Assembly: GCF_001682865.1 (NCBI RefSeq)
Contig: NZ_MAQX01000001.1
Coordinates: forward strand, 1,431,290 to 1,495,289
Direction: 5' to 3'
DNA length: 64,000 nt
DNA from: Bacillus sp. FJAT-26390
Lineage (GTDB): Bacteria; Bacillota; Bacilli; Paenibacillales; Paenibacillaceae
The notes under the pieces are model-generated. The model was not told where the DNA came from and searched no databases. It worked only from the letters and a program-made list of their open reading frames with translations. Positions 42,301 to 49,967 of this stretch are shown in pieces (position 1 is the first letter of the stretch; each line of letters opens with the position of its first letter). A program made the translations under genes and the position numbers.

Positions 42301-42753
42301 TCAGAAAATCTTTTTCATGCAAATGCTATCATCACTATTTACATACGGCTCATAATTTTCAATTCGTTCAAATCCGAATTTATAATAGAGTGCAACGGCT
42401 TCAGGATTGTTCGTGCCGGTTTCCAATATCGCGCCTGCTTTCCCTTCTTCCAGCGCCCATGCTTCAAGCTCCAATAAGATGGCTTTGGCGATGCCCATTC
42501 CCCTATTTTCTGCCATGACGAACATTCTTTTTATTTCAATTACGCTTTCATTCTCGGTGACTCTATAGCAGCCGCATCCAGCGGCATTGCCATCATCGTA
42601 AGCAACGATTACATTTGCGTCTAATTTAACGTGATTGAAGGCGACGAAATTTTGTTGTGTATCCGGGTATCGAATCCACAAATCTTTATCCAGCAATTCG
42701 ATTAAACGGCAAAAATCCGGATCATTTGAAGTCGTTCTTTTTAAGCTAATCAT
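42301..42753 (-). CDS. GNAT-family N-acetyltransferase
   Basis: Acetyl-CoA dependent acetyltransferase of 150 aa. The motif A region AENRGMGIAKAILLELEAWALEEG (R/Q-x-x-G-x-G/A type) and GTNNPEAVALYYKFGFERIENY are classical GNAT features. The substrate is unknown. A 47-base gap separates it from the membrane gene downstream; both may form an operon. Confidence 0.82.
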   Translation of the reverse strand: MISLKRTTSNDPDFCRLIELLDKDLWIRYPDTQQNFVAFNHVKLDANVIVAYDDGNAAGCGCYRVTENESVIEIKRMFVMAENRGMGIAKAILLELEAWALEEGKAGAILETGTNNPEAVALYYKFGFERIENYEPYVNSDDSICMKKIF

Positions 42754-42942
42754 ACAAACCTCCGTTGCATTACTTGTTATCGATTCTTTTCCTAATCAAA
42801 ATATGACCATAAATATTCGGCACAAACGAAACATAAGCGTCACAATTAACGCGAAAATAGCTCGTTCGAGTCATTATAGGATTGTGCCCTTTCCTCCTAT
42901 AATGATGAGAAGATATTTAGAATCGAAAGGAGACTAAATCAT

Positions 42943-43095
42943 ATGCTTTATTGGTTTATTTTAGGCGGGTTATTTTTAGCTGGCGGGGCCTACGTGATGC
43001 TGAATGGAGCAAAGCTGGTCCAAGAAGATAATAGACTGCAGGACAAGGCGGCACATTCCTATTCAACTGGGATGCAAGAGAATTCACCCACATGA
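42943..43095 (+). CDS. Small membrane protein upstream of SCO1 (50 aa)
   Basis: A 50-codon frame with AAAGGAGA upstream: one helix (about 3-20: YWFILGGLFLAGGAYVML) and a polar tail. Its TGA overlaps the ATG of the SCO1 gene (ATGA), so the pair is translationally coupled. It starts the respiratory cluster and may be a small assembly or subunit protein. No family known to me. Confidence 0.7.
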   Translation: MLYWFILGGLFLAGGAYVMLNGAKLVQEDNRLQDKAAHSYSTGMQENSPT

Positions 43096-43703
43096 CAACT
43101 AAGAAAATAAGCCCCTTTCTTATCGCGGTTATTGTACTGCTCATTGCGTTGGCTGCTTACTTATTTTATACGCTTCAAAGCAGCGGCAGCAAGCTTCCGA
43201 TCGTCAAAGAGGCACCTGATTTCACGCTGCAAGAGCTAGACGGCTCCAATTTTGAGCTCAAAGACAATCAAGGCAAAGTTATGCTTATCGAGTTCATGTT
43301 CACGAGCTGTCCCGACATTTGCCCGGTTACCACGTATAACATGGTGCTGCTTCAGGATGAATTAAAAAAGCAAGGCAGCTTTGGCAGCAAGGTGCAGTTT
43401 GCCTCCGTCACCTTTGACCCCAATACGGATACGCCTGACGTTTTGCGATCATACGGACAGCGTATGGGAATCGATCAAGCGGGCTGGAAGCTGCTGCGTG
43501 GAGACGAAGCTTATACGATCGAGACGGCCAAACAATATGGAATCGCTATTCAAAAGCTAGACGATGGCCAGTTCGTTCATACGGTTACTTCCCTCATGCT
43601 CGTCGATGCCAAGCAGCAAATTCGCAAGGTTTATCGCATGGGTGACGAAATGGACAACTCGCTTGTTTTAAAAGATATTAACACCCTTTTAAAAGAAAAA
43701 TAA
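43092..43703 (+). CDS. SCO1/SenC copper-dependent assembly protein
   Basis: Membrane-anchored thioredoxin-fold protein of 203 aa. One N-terminal helix (about 9-27), then CPDIC motif (Cys73, Cys77) and conserved His163 in FVHTVTSLML form the copper site. SCO proteins deliver Cu to the CuA site of heme-copper oxidases or act as thiol reductants. The cluster here carries a bd-type oxidase without copper, so its target may lie elsewhere or be redox control. It is coupled to the preceding small gene. Confidence 0.88.
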   Translation: MTTKKISPFLIAVIVLLIALAAYLFYTLQSSGSKLPIVKEAPDFTLQELDGSNFELKDNQGKVMLIEFMFTSCPDICPVTTYNMVLLQDELKKQGSFGSKVQFASVTFDPNTDTPDVLRSYGQRMGIDQAGWKLLRGDEAYTIETAKQYGIAIQKLDDGQFVHTVTSLMLVDAKQQIRKVYRMGDEMDNSLVLKDINTLLKEK

Positions 43704-43736
43704 TATTCATCAATGTAGCAAGCTCATAGCCAATTA

Positions 43737-43778
43737 GAGCCGTCCAACCAAGTGAATCAAGCTTGGGGACGGCTCTTT
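43737..43778 (+). terminator. Terminator after SCO1
   Basis: GAGCCGTCC (43737-43745) pairs with GGACGGCTC (43767-43775) with an inner CCAAG/CTTGG pairing; a short CTTT tail follows. Confidence 0.6.
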
Positions 43779-43962
43779 CCATTCGCCGGATATAGCCGCT
43801 GCCAATGTTCAATGATTCGTTACAATTGTCTGTCCTTTTAGCCCTATCGAGCCATATTACGAATACGACTTAAAGGGCATAATAATCCAATATCCTTTTT
43901 TCAAAGCTAAGGTCCAGCATAGTTTGTGAATTACATCACAAAATTCGAAAGGTAGTGAAGGC

Positions 43963-44076
43963 ATGAATTCGAGCAAAAATAATCGTTCCAGTCGGCAGGA
44001 GCGAAAATTGATAATGTTATGCGCGGTCGTAGCGCTGCTCATGCTGTTATCGATCATTCGCAAGTTCATGGGTTAA
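43963..44076 (+). CDS. Small single-helix membrane protein before cydA (37 aa)
   Basis: ATG at 43963 opens 37 codons: a basic, Ser/Asn-rich start (NSSKNNRSSRQERK) and one helix (LIMLCAVVALLMLLSII) ending RKFMG. It lies 54 bases before cydA and after the SCO1 terminator. The ribosome binding site is weak (GAAGG). It may be an accessory oxidase peptide, but this is only inferred. Confidence 0.5.
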   Translation: MNSSKNNRSSRQERKLIMLCAVVALLMLLSIIRKFMG

Positions 44077-44130
44077 GGTCAATTGCCATAATGAAACCCT
44101 ATCCATTAAATCTTCGAAGGAGTGAATGTC

Positions 44131-45483
44131 ATGCTTTTAAACGGATATGATCCCGTTATTTTCAGCCGTATTCTAACCTCTTTGACTTTGGGCTTTCATA
44201 TCATCTATGCAACGATCGGTGTCGGCGTCCCGCTGATGATTGCGCTGGCTGAATGGATCGGCATTAGGCGAAACGACTTTCATTACCTGCTTCTCGCTCG
44301 GCGCTGGGCGCGCGGATTCGTCATCACCGTTGCAGTCGGCGTGGTAACAGGGACTGCGATTGGGCTTCAGCTAAGCTTGTTATGGCCAAGCTTTATGAGA
44401 GTAGCGGGGCAATCGATCTCATTGCCGCTATTTCTTGAAACTTTCGCTTTCTTCTTCGAGGCGATCTTTCTTGGGATCTATCTCTATACATGGGATCGCT
44501 TCAAAAATCGGATGACGCATTTCTGGCTGTTGATTCCCGTCGTCATAGGCTCATCCGCATCTGCTTTTTTCATCACTATCGTAAATGCGTTTATGAATTA
44601 TCCAGTTGGCTTCACTTTAACCAATGGCGAAATAACGGATGTGAATCCGATTGCAGCCATGCTAAGTCCAGCAATGCCAACTAAAGTAGCCCACGTCCTC
44701 TCCTCTGCCTACTTGACCTGTGCATTCGTACTGGCAGCAATCACGGCTTGGTCGCTCCTTAAAGGAAAAAACCATGTTTATTATAAGAAGGCTTTGAAGC
44801 TTACTATGGTTTGCGCTTTTGTATTCATGGTATCCACGGCGCTTATCGGTGATTTATCGGGCAAATATCTCGCCAAATACCAGCCGGAGAAGCTTGCTGC
44901 AACGGAATGGCATTTCGAAACGATGGGCAAAGCGCCGCTTGTGCTCGGGGGCGTGCTTACCGAAGACAATGAGGTTCGTTTTGGACTTAAAATCCCCTAT
45001 GGGCTTAGCATCCTTGCCCATAGCAATCCCTTTGCGGAGGTGATCGGGCTAAATGAATTCCCGGAGGACGAACGGCCCCCGCTTTGGATTCATTATCTAT
45101 TTGATATCAAAATGGGCTACGTCGGCTATATGGTGCTCGTCTCCCTTATCTTCCTCGTGGAGATGATCCGAAAAAAAGGAAATACGTACCGTCGCTGGCT
45201 ATTACGCGCGATTATGCTAGCAGCGCCAATTGCGATACTTACGATTGAGCATGGCTGGATTTTCTCCGAGGTAGGAAGGCAGCCTTGGATTCTGCGCGGC
45301 ATTATGCGTACAACGGAAGGCGCAACCACATCCAATCATGTTGATTTAATGCTTTTGCTATTTGCATTGTTATACCTTGTGCTAGGGGTTTCCTCGGTTC
45401 GGGTGCTGCTTAAAATGTTCCGAAACAATCAAGCCGAGGATGAAATAGCTAATTTTGAAAAGGAGGCTTCCGCTAAACGATGA
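44131..45483 (+). CDS. cydA: Cytochrome bd-type quinol oxidase subunit I
   Basis: Main catalytic subunit of a bd-type menaquinol oxidase in the plasma membrane, about 450 aa. The heme ligands are present: His23 in LGFHIIYATIGVG, a His in KVAHVLSSAY and a Met in DIKMGYVGYM. The GRQPW signature is in EVGRQPWILRG, and the Q-loop is short (GDLSGKYLAKYQ...), as in CioA-type and Bacillus-type enzymes. ATG 44131 with AAGGAG 8 bases upstream is chosen over a GTG 9 bases earlier. Its stop overlaps cydB by 4 bases. Confidence 0.9.
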   Translation: MLLNGYDPVIFSRILTSLTLGFHIIYATIGVGVPLMIALAEWIGIRRNDFHYLLLARRWARGFVITVAVGVVTGTAIGLQLSLLWPSFMRVAGQSISLPLFLETFAFFFEAIFLGIYLYTWDRFKNRMTHFWLLIPVVIGSSASAFFITIVNAFMNYPVGFTLTNGEITDVNPIAAMLSPAMPTKVAHVLSSAYLTCAFVLAAITAWSLLKGKNHVYYKKALKLTMVCAFVFMVSTALIGDLSGKYLAKYQPEKLAATEWHFETMGKAPLVLGGVLTEDNEVRFGLKIPYGLSILAHSNPFAEVIGLNEFPEDERPPLWIHYLFDIKMGYVGYMVLVSLIFLVEMIRKKGNTYRRWLLRAIMLAAPIAILTIEHGWIFSEVGRQPWILRGIMRTTEGATTSNHVDLMLLLFALLYLVLGVSSVRVLLKMFRNNQAEDEIANFEKEASAKR

Positions 45484-46493
45484 GCTACGAGGTCATTGGC
45501 ATTACCGTGCTTTGGACATTTCTGTTCGGTTATCTCATCATTGCTTCTATTGACTTCGGTGCCGGTTTTTTCAGCTACTACAGCTCGATTACAGGAACGA
45601 GACATTTGATTCACTCGATCATCGACCGTTATCTCTCTCCGGTGTGGGAGGTTACGAACGTTTTCCTCGTTTTCTTTTTTGTCGGGTTTATCGGCTTTTT
45701 TCCGGATACGGCCTATTATTACGGGACTGCCTTGCTCATTCCGGGCAGTGTTGCGATTGTGCTGCTTGCCATTCGCGGCGCTTATTATGCTTTTAACCAT
45801 TACGGCTCACGCAGCAGAAAAATATATACGCTCATGTACGGCGCAAGCGGCCTGCTTATTCCTGCAGCCTTATCCACCGTACTGACGATATCGGAAGGCG
45901 GATATATCGAGGTAACGAAGGAAGGCAAAGTCATATTTCTAGTCCGTGAGCTGTTTACCAGCAGCTACTCATGGTCAGTCGTTTTGCTCGCGCTCGTCAG
46001 CGTACTCTATATTTCGGCTATGTTTCTAAGCTTTTATGCCCATAAAGCGGGAGACGCCCCGGCATTCCAGATCGTTCGGAAGTATGCGCTTGTGTGGAGC
46101 TTGCCGACAATATTGAGCAGCCTTCTCGTCTTTTTTGCCATACATGGCCATAACCTTGAGCATTTCGAGAAAATGATGGACCGAGCGTGGATGTTCGGGC
46201 TCTCCTTTCTGTTTTTTATGCTTGCTGTCTATTTCGTTTGGAAAAAGCAGAGGCTCGGCTTATCGTTCATCTTCGTTATTTTGCAATTTGCTTTCGCGTT
46301 TTATGGATACGGCTCTGCGCATTTGCCTTACATTCTGTATCCTTATTTGACCATACACGACAATTTCACAAATGAATCGATGGCCATTGCGCTTATCACT
46401 GCTTTTGTGCTCGGTCTGCTGCTCTTGATTCCTTCACTCTACCTGCTGATGAGACTGTTTCTATTTAACACCAATTACGTCAAAGGCAAATGA
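45480..46493 (+). CDS. cydB: Cytochrome bd-type quinol oxidase subunit II
   Basis: Subunit II, 337 aa, with eight or nine helices and the N-terminal signature LWTFLFGYLIIASIDFGAGFF. It forms the heterodimer with CydA that reduces O2 with electrons from menaquinol. Start overlaps the cydA stop by 4 bases. A short CydS-like gene follows 28 bases later. Confidence 0.88.
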   Translation: MSYEVIGITVLWTFLFGYLIIASIDFGAGFFSYYSSITGTRHLIHSIIDRYLSPVWEVTNVFLVFFFVGFIGFFPDTAYYYGTALLIPGSVAIVLLAIRGAYYAFNHYGSRSRKIYTLMYGASGLLIPAALSTVLTISEGGYIEVTKEGKVIFLVRELFTSSYSWSVVLLALVSVLYISAMFLSFYAHKAGDAPAFQIVRKYALVWSLPTILSSLLVFFAIHGHNLEHFEKMMDRAWMFGLSFLFFMLAVYFVWKKQRLGLSFIFVILQFAFAFYGYGSAHLPYILYPYLTIHDNFTNESMAIALITAFVLGLLLLIPSLYLLMRLFLFNTNYVKGK

Positions 46494-46521
46494 AAACTCA
46501 AAATGAAGGCTGGTGTTACGC

Positions 46522-46626
46522 ATGGAGTTTTTCTTAATTATGATTGCCCCGCTGTTAATCGTAGGCATGGCGATAGCATTCCTTTTCCTATGGGGCGCCA
46601 AAGGCCAAACGTCACCCAAGAAATAA
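46522..46626 (+). CDS. cydS: CydS-like small subunit of bd oxidase (34 aa)
   Basis: 34 codons giving one helix: MEFFLIMIAPLLIVGMAIAFLFLW and a basic tail GAKGQTSPKK. The start FFLIMIAP is close to the small CydS subunit known from the Geobacillus bd oxidase structure (FLIMYAP as I recall it). Placement right after cydB fits exactly. The ribosome binding site is weak (GAAGG about 13 bases upstream), so translation may depend on cydB. Confidence 0.75.
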   Translation: MEFFLIMIAPLLIVGMAIAFLFLWGAKGQTSPKK

Positions 46627-46741
46627 GGTGCAGCAATAAGCTAACTGGAAGTATAGTCGAAAAAGGAAATTAAAAATAAATCTCGAATATCTAATGTAAT
46701 CGGATAGCTAAAAACGTGATGACAGACAGGAGTTAGATGCC

Positions 46742-47089
46742 ATGATAAAAGGTTTCGGAGGAATATTTTGGAGAACTAACAATCTTGAAGTTACAAAGAA
46801 ATGGTACAGTGAAGCGTTGAAGATTGAAATCGGAAATTGGAATGGGACGATCATAAAACCCCAATTAGGAAATGAGACTATCTTTTCTTTCTTTACCGAG
46901 AATGACCGTTATTTTCCGACAGAACAACAAGTGATGTTAAATTTCCAAGTGCATAATCTAGACGAGACTATTCAGCATCTTGAGCATATTGGTGTACCTC
47001 TTGCAAAGAAACAAGAGATCAGTGAATATGGAAAGTTTATTTGGATTGAAGATCCTGACGGTCGACTGGTCGAGCTCTGGGAGAAGTAA
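46742..47089 (+). CDS. VOC-family (glyoxalase/bleomycin-resistance-like) protein
   Basis: A 115-aa protein with the vicinal-oxygen-chelate fold: start FGGIFWRTNNLEVTKKWYSEALKIEIGNW and end KFIWIEDPDGRLVELWE, where the metal-binding Glu is found (LVELW). It probably acts as a lyase or dioxygenase or binds a small molecule. AGGAG precedes the ATG. It stands alone before a long terminator. Confidence 0.8.
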   Translation: MIKGFGGIFWRTNNLEVTKKWYSEALKIEIGNWNGTIIKPQLGNETIFSFFTENDRYFPTEQQVMLNFQVHNLDETIQHLEHIGVPLAKKQEISEYGKFIWIEDPDGRLVELWEK

Positions 47090-47145
47090 CGCGTTGAAAT
47101 TCAATTGCTATTTAGGTAACGGGAAACGTTTGTTCAATAAAGACA

Positions 47146-47191
47146 GCGGCGGGCCAAGACTTTATTTTTCAAGTCTTGGTCCTCCGCTGTT
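47146..47191. terminator. Long bidirectional hairpin between VOC gene and cytochrome c gene
   Basis: ACAGCGG...CCAAGACTT at left pairs with AAGTCTTGG...CCGCTGT at right with small mismatches; T-rich flanks on both sides. Confidence 0.7.
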
Positions 47192-47203
47192 TCATTTTTA
47201 CGA

Positions 47204-47554
47204 TCAGTTATGCTCCGCAAGCCATGTAGCTAGACTTTGTATTTCTTCAGCCGAAATGCTTTTTCCGAATTTCGGCATACCCTTGCGGCCATTCGAGACG
47301 ATTTCGATTATTTCATCCTCCGTTAGTCTGGCTCCAACCTTCTGCAAGTTCGGGCCGGCTCTTCCCTGCAGCTCGTTGCCATGGCAAGAAATACACATTT
47401 TCTTGTATAGCGCCTCCCCTTCGCTGCTCTCCACGCTCTCGCCTTCACCTTTGCCGCTAGCCGGCTTATCGCTGGTCGTTGCCTCCCCGCAAGCGGAGAG
47501 CAATAATACAAACGAAATAACAGATAATGCCGAAACATATTTTAATTTACGCAT
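47204..47554 (-). CDS. cccB: c551-type lipoprotein cytochrome c
   Basis: Lipid-anchored small cytochrome c of 116 aa. The signal peptide ends in lipobox LLSAC (Cys22), a Gly/Glu/Ser linker follows, then the heme domain has CISCH (Cys54, Cys57, His58) and axial Met93 in GMPKFG. B. subtilis CccB (c551) has the same layout and delivers electrons at the outer face of the membrane. Downstream of the NarL-type two-component genes with a 20-base gap, in the same orientation. ATG 47554 (AGGAGG 10 bases upstream) is better than a TTG 6 bases earlier. Confidence 0.85.
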   Translation of the reverse strand: MRKLKYVSALSVISFVLLLSACGEATTSDKPASGKGEGESVESSEGEALYKKMCISCHGNELQGRAGPNLQKVGARLTEDEIIEIVSNGRKGMPKFGKSISAEEIQSLATWLAEHN

Positions 47555-47574
47555 AATCAAATAACCTCCTACCG

Positions 47575-48219
47575 TTAATAATATCCTCGTTCATAAGCAT
47601 ATCTGGCAAGCTGGACCCGGTTTTCCAAATGCAGCTTTTGCAAAATGTTTTTCAAATGATTTTTGACCGTATGCTCAGAAATAATCAGCTCCGCAGCGAT
47701 ATCCCGGTTCAACATCCCACTTGCAACCAACGATAAAATTTCTTTCTCTCTTGCGGTTAATGGGGATTCCTCAACCTTTGGTTTTTCGATTCGGGAAAAT
47801 TCGCTTAAAAGGCGCTGGGCAAGCTCCTGCGACATCGGCGCCTCGTCAAATGCGACCGCTCTTAAATATTCCAGCCATGCGCTCGGATTCAAGTTTTTGA
47901 GCAAATATCCTTGCGCTCCCTTCTTAAGGGCCTCAAACAGATGACTTATATTATCGGACACCGTTACCATCACGATTTTCACATAAGGGAACTTTGATTT
48001 GATTTCCTTCGTTGCTTCCAGACCGCCCTTGTTCTTCATGTTAATGTCCATTAAAATCATATCCGGCATAACCTGCTCCGTCCAAAAAATAGCTTCCTCG
48101 CCGTTTTGCGCTTCTCCTACGATTTCAAACAAGGAATCTCCGCTAAGAATTTCCTTCATGCCTTCTCTCGCATGGGGATGGTCATCTACGATTAGGACAC
48201 GTACCGATTGTTGGTTCAT
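47575..48219 (-). CDS. NarL/LuxR-family response regulator
   Basis: Response regulator of 214 aa: receiver with phospho-Asp in MILMDINMKNKGGLEA and Lys in LKKGAQGYLLKN, then a LuxR-type helix-turn-helix (LTAREKEILSLVASGMLNRDIAAELIISEHTVKNHLKNILQKL). It overlaps the kinase gene by 4 bases and precedes the cytochrome c gene. By place it may control the redox chain. Signal and targets are inferred. Confidence 0.9.
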   Translation of the reverse strand: MNQQSVRVLIVDDHPHAREGMKEILSGDSLFEIVGEAQNGEEAIFWTEQVMPDMILMDINMKNKGGLEATKEIKSKFPYVKIVMVTVSDNISHLFEALKKGAQGYLLKNLNPSAWLEYLRAVAFDEAPMSQELAQRLLSEFSRIEKPKVEESPLTAREKEILSLVASGMLNRDIAAELIISEHTVKNHLKNILQKLHLENRVQLARYAYERGYY

Positions 48220-49055
48220 CGCTGCTCCACCTGCCTTTTCTTTAAGACTGACAGTGTTGTTCTGCCCGATTCTCTTCTCAAATCCAGCTCCCAGCCCAGT
48301 TCAAACGTTTTTTCCTTTAAAAATTTCAAACCATAGCTGCCTTCCTTCAACAAAGGATTGCCGGCAAACCCTAAGCCGTTATCCGTAATCACGCATCGCC
48401 AGCCCGCTTCCCTCGTCTCTAAACGAATACGAATATGATTCGCTTCTTCCGCATGTTTTCTAATATTACGCAAGCCTTCTCTAAGAAACTCGTACAAGCC
48501 TAACTTTTCTTTCACGGTCAAATCAATCTCTGTTATTGGCCATTTGTACTCGACTTTCACCTTTGAATCCAGATGCATCTCATTGATAAGATCGCTGATT
48601 GAATTTTCCCCAGGCACGGTTACGGCTTCTGGCGGATATTTTAAATGAGCAATCGATTGGCGCACATATTCATTCACTTCAAGCACGGTTTTCTTTATGG
48701 AAAGCAGCTGTTCATTTTGTTCCTTGTTTTGGTTAACCTGATCTAGCTTGACAGAGACTAAAAATAAGGACTGCGCAATGCCATCATGCAGCTCCTTAGC
48801 AAGATTTTCACGCTCCTGCAGCGCCGCCTGCAGCTGCTTCGAATGCTGCAGCTCTGCTTGAATCGTTTCCAAAATAGCAAAAAGCTTTGTTAAGAGGAGC
48901 AATGTGATTAGAAACACAATTAACGGCGACAGCCAATTGCCAGCGTCCATGGATAGATAGGGAAGCAGGTATTCATGCCGGACGAACTCCCAAATCCAGA
49001 TCGTTAATGTTGGGATAATAAGAATTAACCATTTGATTTGTTTATACAGCTCCAA
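48216..49055 (-). CDS. HisKA_3-type sensor kinase
   Basis: Sensor kinase of 279 aa with two N-terminal helices (about 9-28 and 38-58), no large sensor domain, a coiled coil and the HisKA_3 motif ELHDGIAQSLFLV (phospho-His). The ATPase domain shows LREGLRNIRKHAE and TDNGLGF. This is the DegS/LiaS/NreB-like group that works with NarL-type regulators. It lies upstream of the regulator and cytochrome gene. The short sensor suggests detection within the membrane. Confidence 0.88.
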   Translation of the reverse strand: MELYKQIKWLILIIPTLTIWIWEFVRHEYLLPYLSMDAGNWLSPLIVFLITLLLLTKLFAILETIQAELQHSKQLQAALQERENLAKELHDGIAQSLFLVSVKLDQVNQNKEQNEQLLSIKKTVLEVNEYVRQSIAHLKYPPEAVTVPGENSISDLINEMHLDSKVKVEYKWPITEIDLTVKEKLGLYEFLREGLRNIRKHAEEANHIRIRLETREAGWRCVITDNGLGFAGNPLLKEGSYGLKFLKEKTFELGWELDLRRESGRTTLSVLKKRQVEQR

Positions 49056-49210
49056 TAGCCTCCTTTGCGAATCGATGACATTCTTCGCTTGCGCTAAAGC
49101 TATTGTCTCTTATTCCCCCATGATCGCACATGACTCGTTAGAGCTACTTGATAAATAATGCTCCTTAACAAGGCTCAAATGTCACAAATCATCCACTGGT
49201 GCAGATAAAC

Positions 49211-49233
49211 AAAAAAACCACCCCGCGGGGTGG
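49211..49233 (-). terminator. Terminator of the second GNAT gene
   Basis: A perfect palindrome CCACCCCGCGGGGTGG (49218-49233), followed on the minus strand by T7 (49211-49217). Confidence 0.85.
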
Positions 49234-49263
49234 CCAACATTTTTCAGCATCATGTTTAATAGC

Positions 49264-49713
49264 CTATAAGCTTAATTTCATGCCCTCGTGGCTGGAAACA
49301 AATCCTAATCGGTCATAAAATCGATGGGCATCGCTGCGTTTTTTATCCGTGGTTAATTGGACGAGTCCACAGCCGCTTTCCTTTGCGATATCGATAGCGT
49401 AGCGAAAAAGAGCTTCTCCAATACCTTTACTCCGATATTGCTTATCCACACGAACTCCCTCAATTTGAGCTCTTTTCATTCCGAGTCGAGCAAGTCCCGG
49501 TATGAAGGTAAGCTGCAGGCAGCCAATGACCTCTTCGTTTTCTACGGCAACTACAATCGAATTTCCATCCTGCTTTTGGATTTCCGAGAAAGCATCTATG
49601 TAAGCTTGCGGCAATGGCAATTCATATTGTTCCCGGCTTACTCCCAGCTCATCATCAACCAATAAACGCACAATTCCTTCAAGATCATTAATTGTAGCAG
49701 TTCTAATGTTCAA
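49264..49713 (-). CDS. GNAT-family N-acetyltransferase
   Basis: Acetyltransferase of 149 aa. It has GVRVDKQYRSKGIGEALFRYAID (acetyl-CoA loop) and a C-terminal LTTDKKRSDAHRFYDRLGFVSSHEGMKL, typical for GNAT enzymes. I chose a TTG start at 49713, with AAGAGGTG 8 bases upstream and the domain starting LNIRTATINDLEGI. Longer upstream reading with two ATG codons lacks ribosome binding sites. Confidence 0.75.
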   Translation of the reverse strand: MNIRTATINDLEGIVRLLVDDELGVSREQYELPLPQAYIDAFSEIQKQDGNSIVVAVENEEVIGCLQLTFIPGLARLGMKRAQIEGVRVDKQYRSKGIGEALFRYAIDIAKESGCGLVQLTTDKKRSDAHRFYDRLGFVSSHEGMKLSL

Positions 49714-49904
49714 ACGTATCGCACCTCTTCGCATTTCATAATATTCATTAGCATTTGACTGGCAGAGCCGATTCACAGCTAGTACAAAGTTCATTTCGTA
49801 AAAGCGTGGGCAGTAACTCCATTTTACCAGAGTACGGTTTCTTTTTGTTCACTTTCAGATTAACAGTATTGATTATATCGTACTATGGAAATCCGCTCGC
49901 TGTG

Positions 49905-49950
49905 AAAAAAAAGAAAGGTCTCGAAAGGTCATTGCAGACCTTTCGAGACC
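49905..49950 (-). terminator. Terminator of the modular GH43 gene
   Basis: GGTCTCGAAAGGTC (49917-49930) pairs perfectly with GACCTTTCGAGACC (49937-49950); a T-rich tract follows on the minus strand. Confidence 0.85.
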
Positions 49951-49967
49951 GATCGATACACCTTGCA

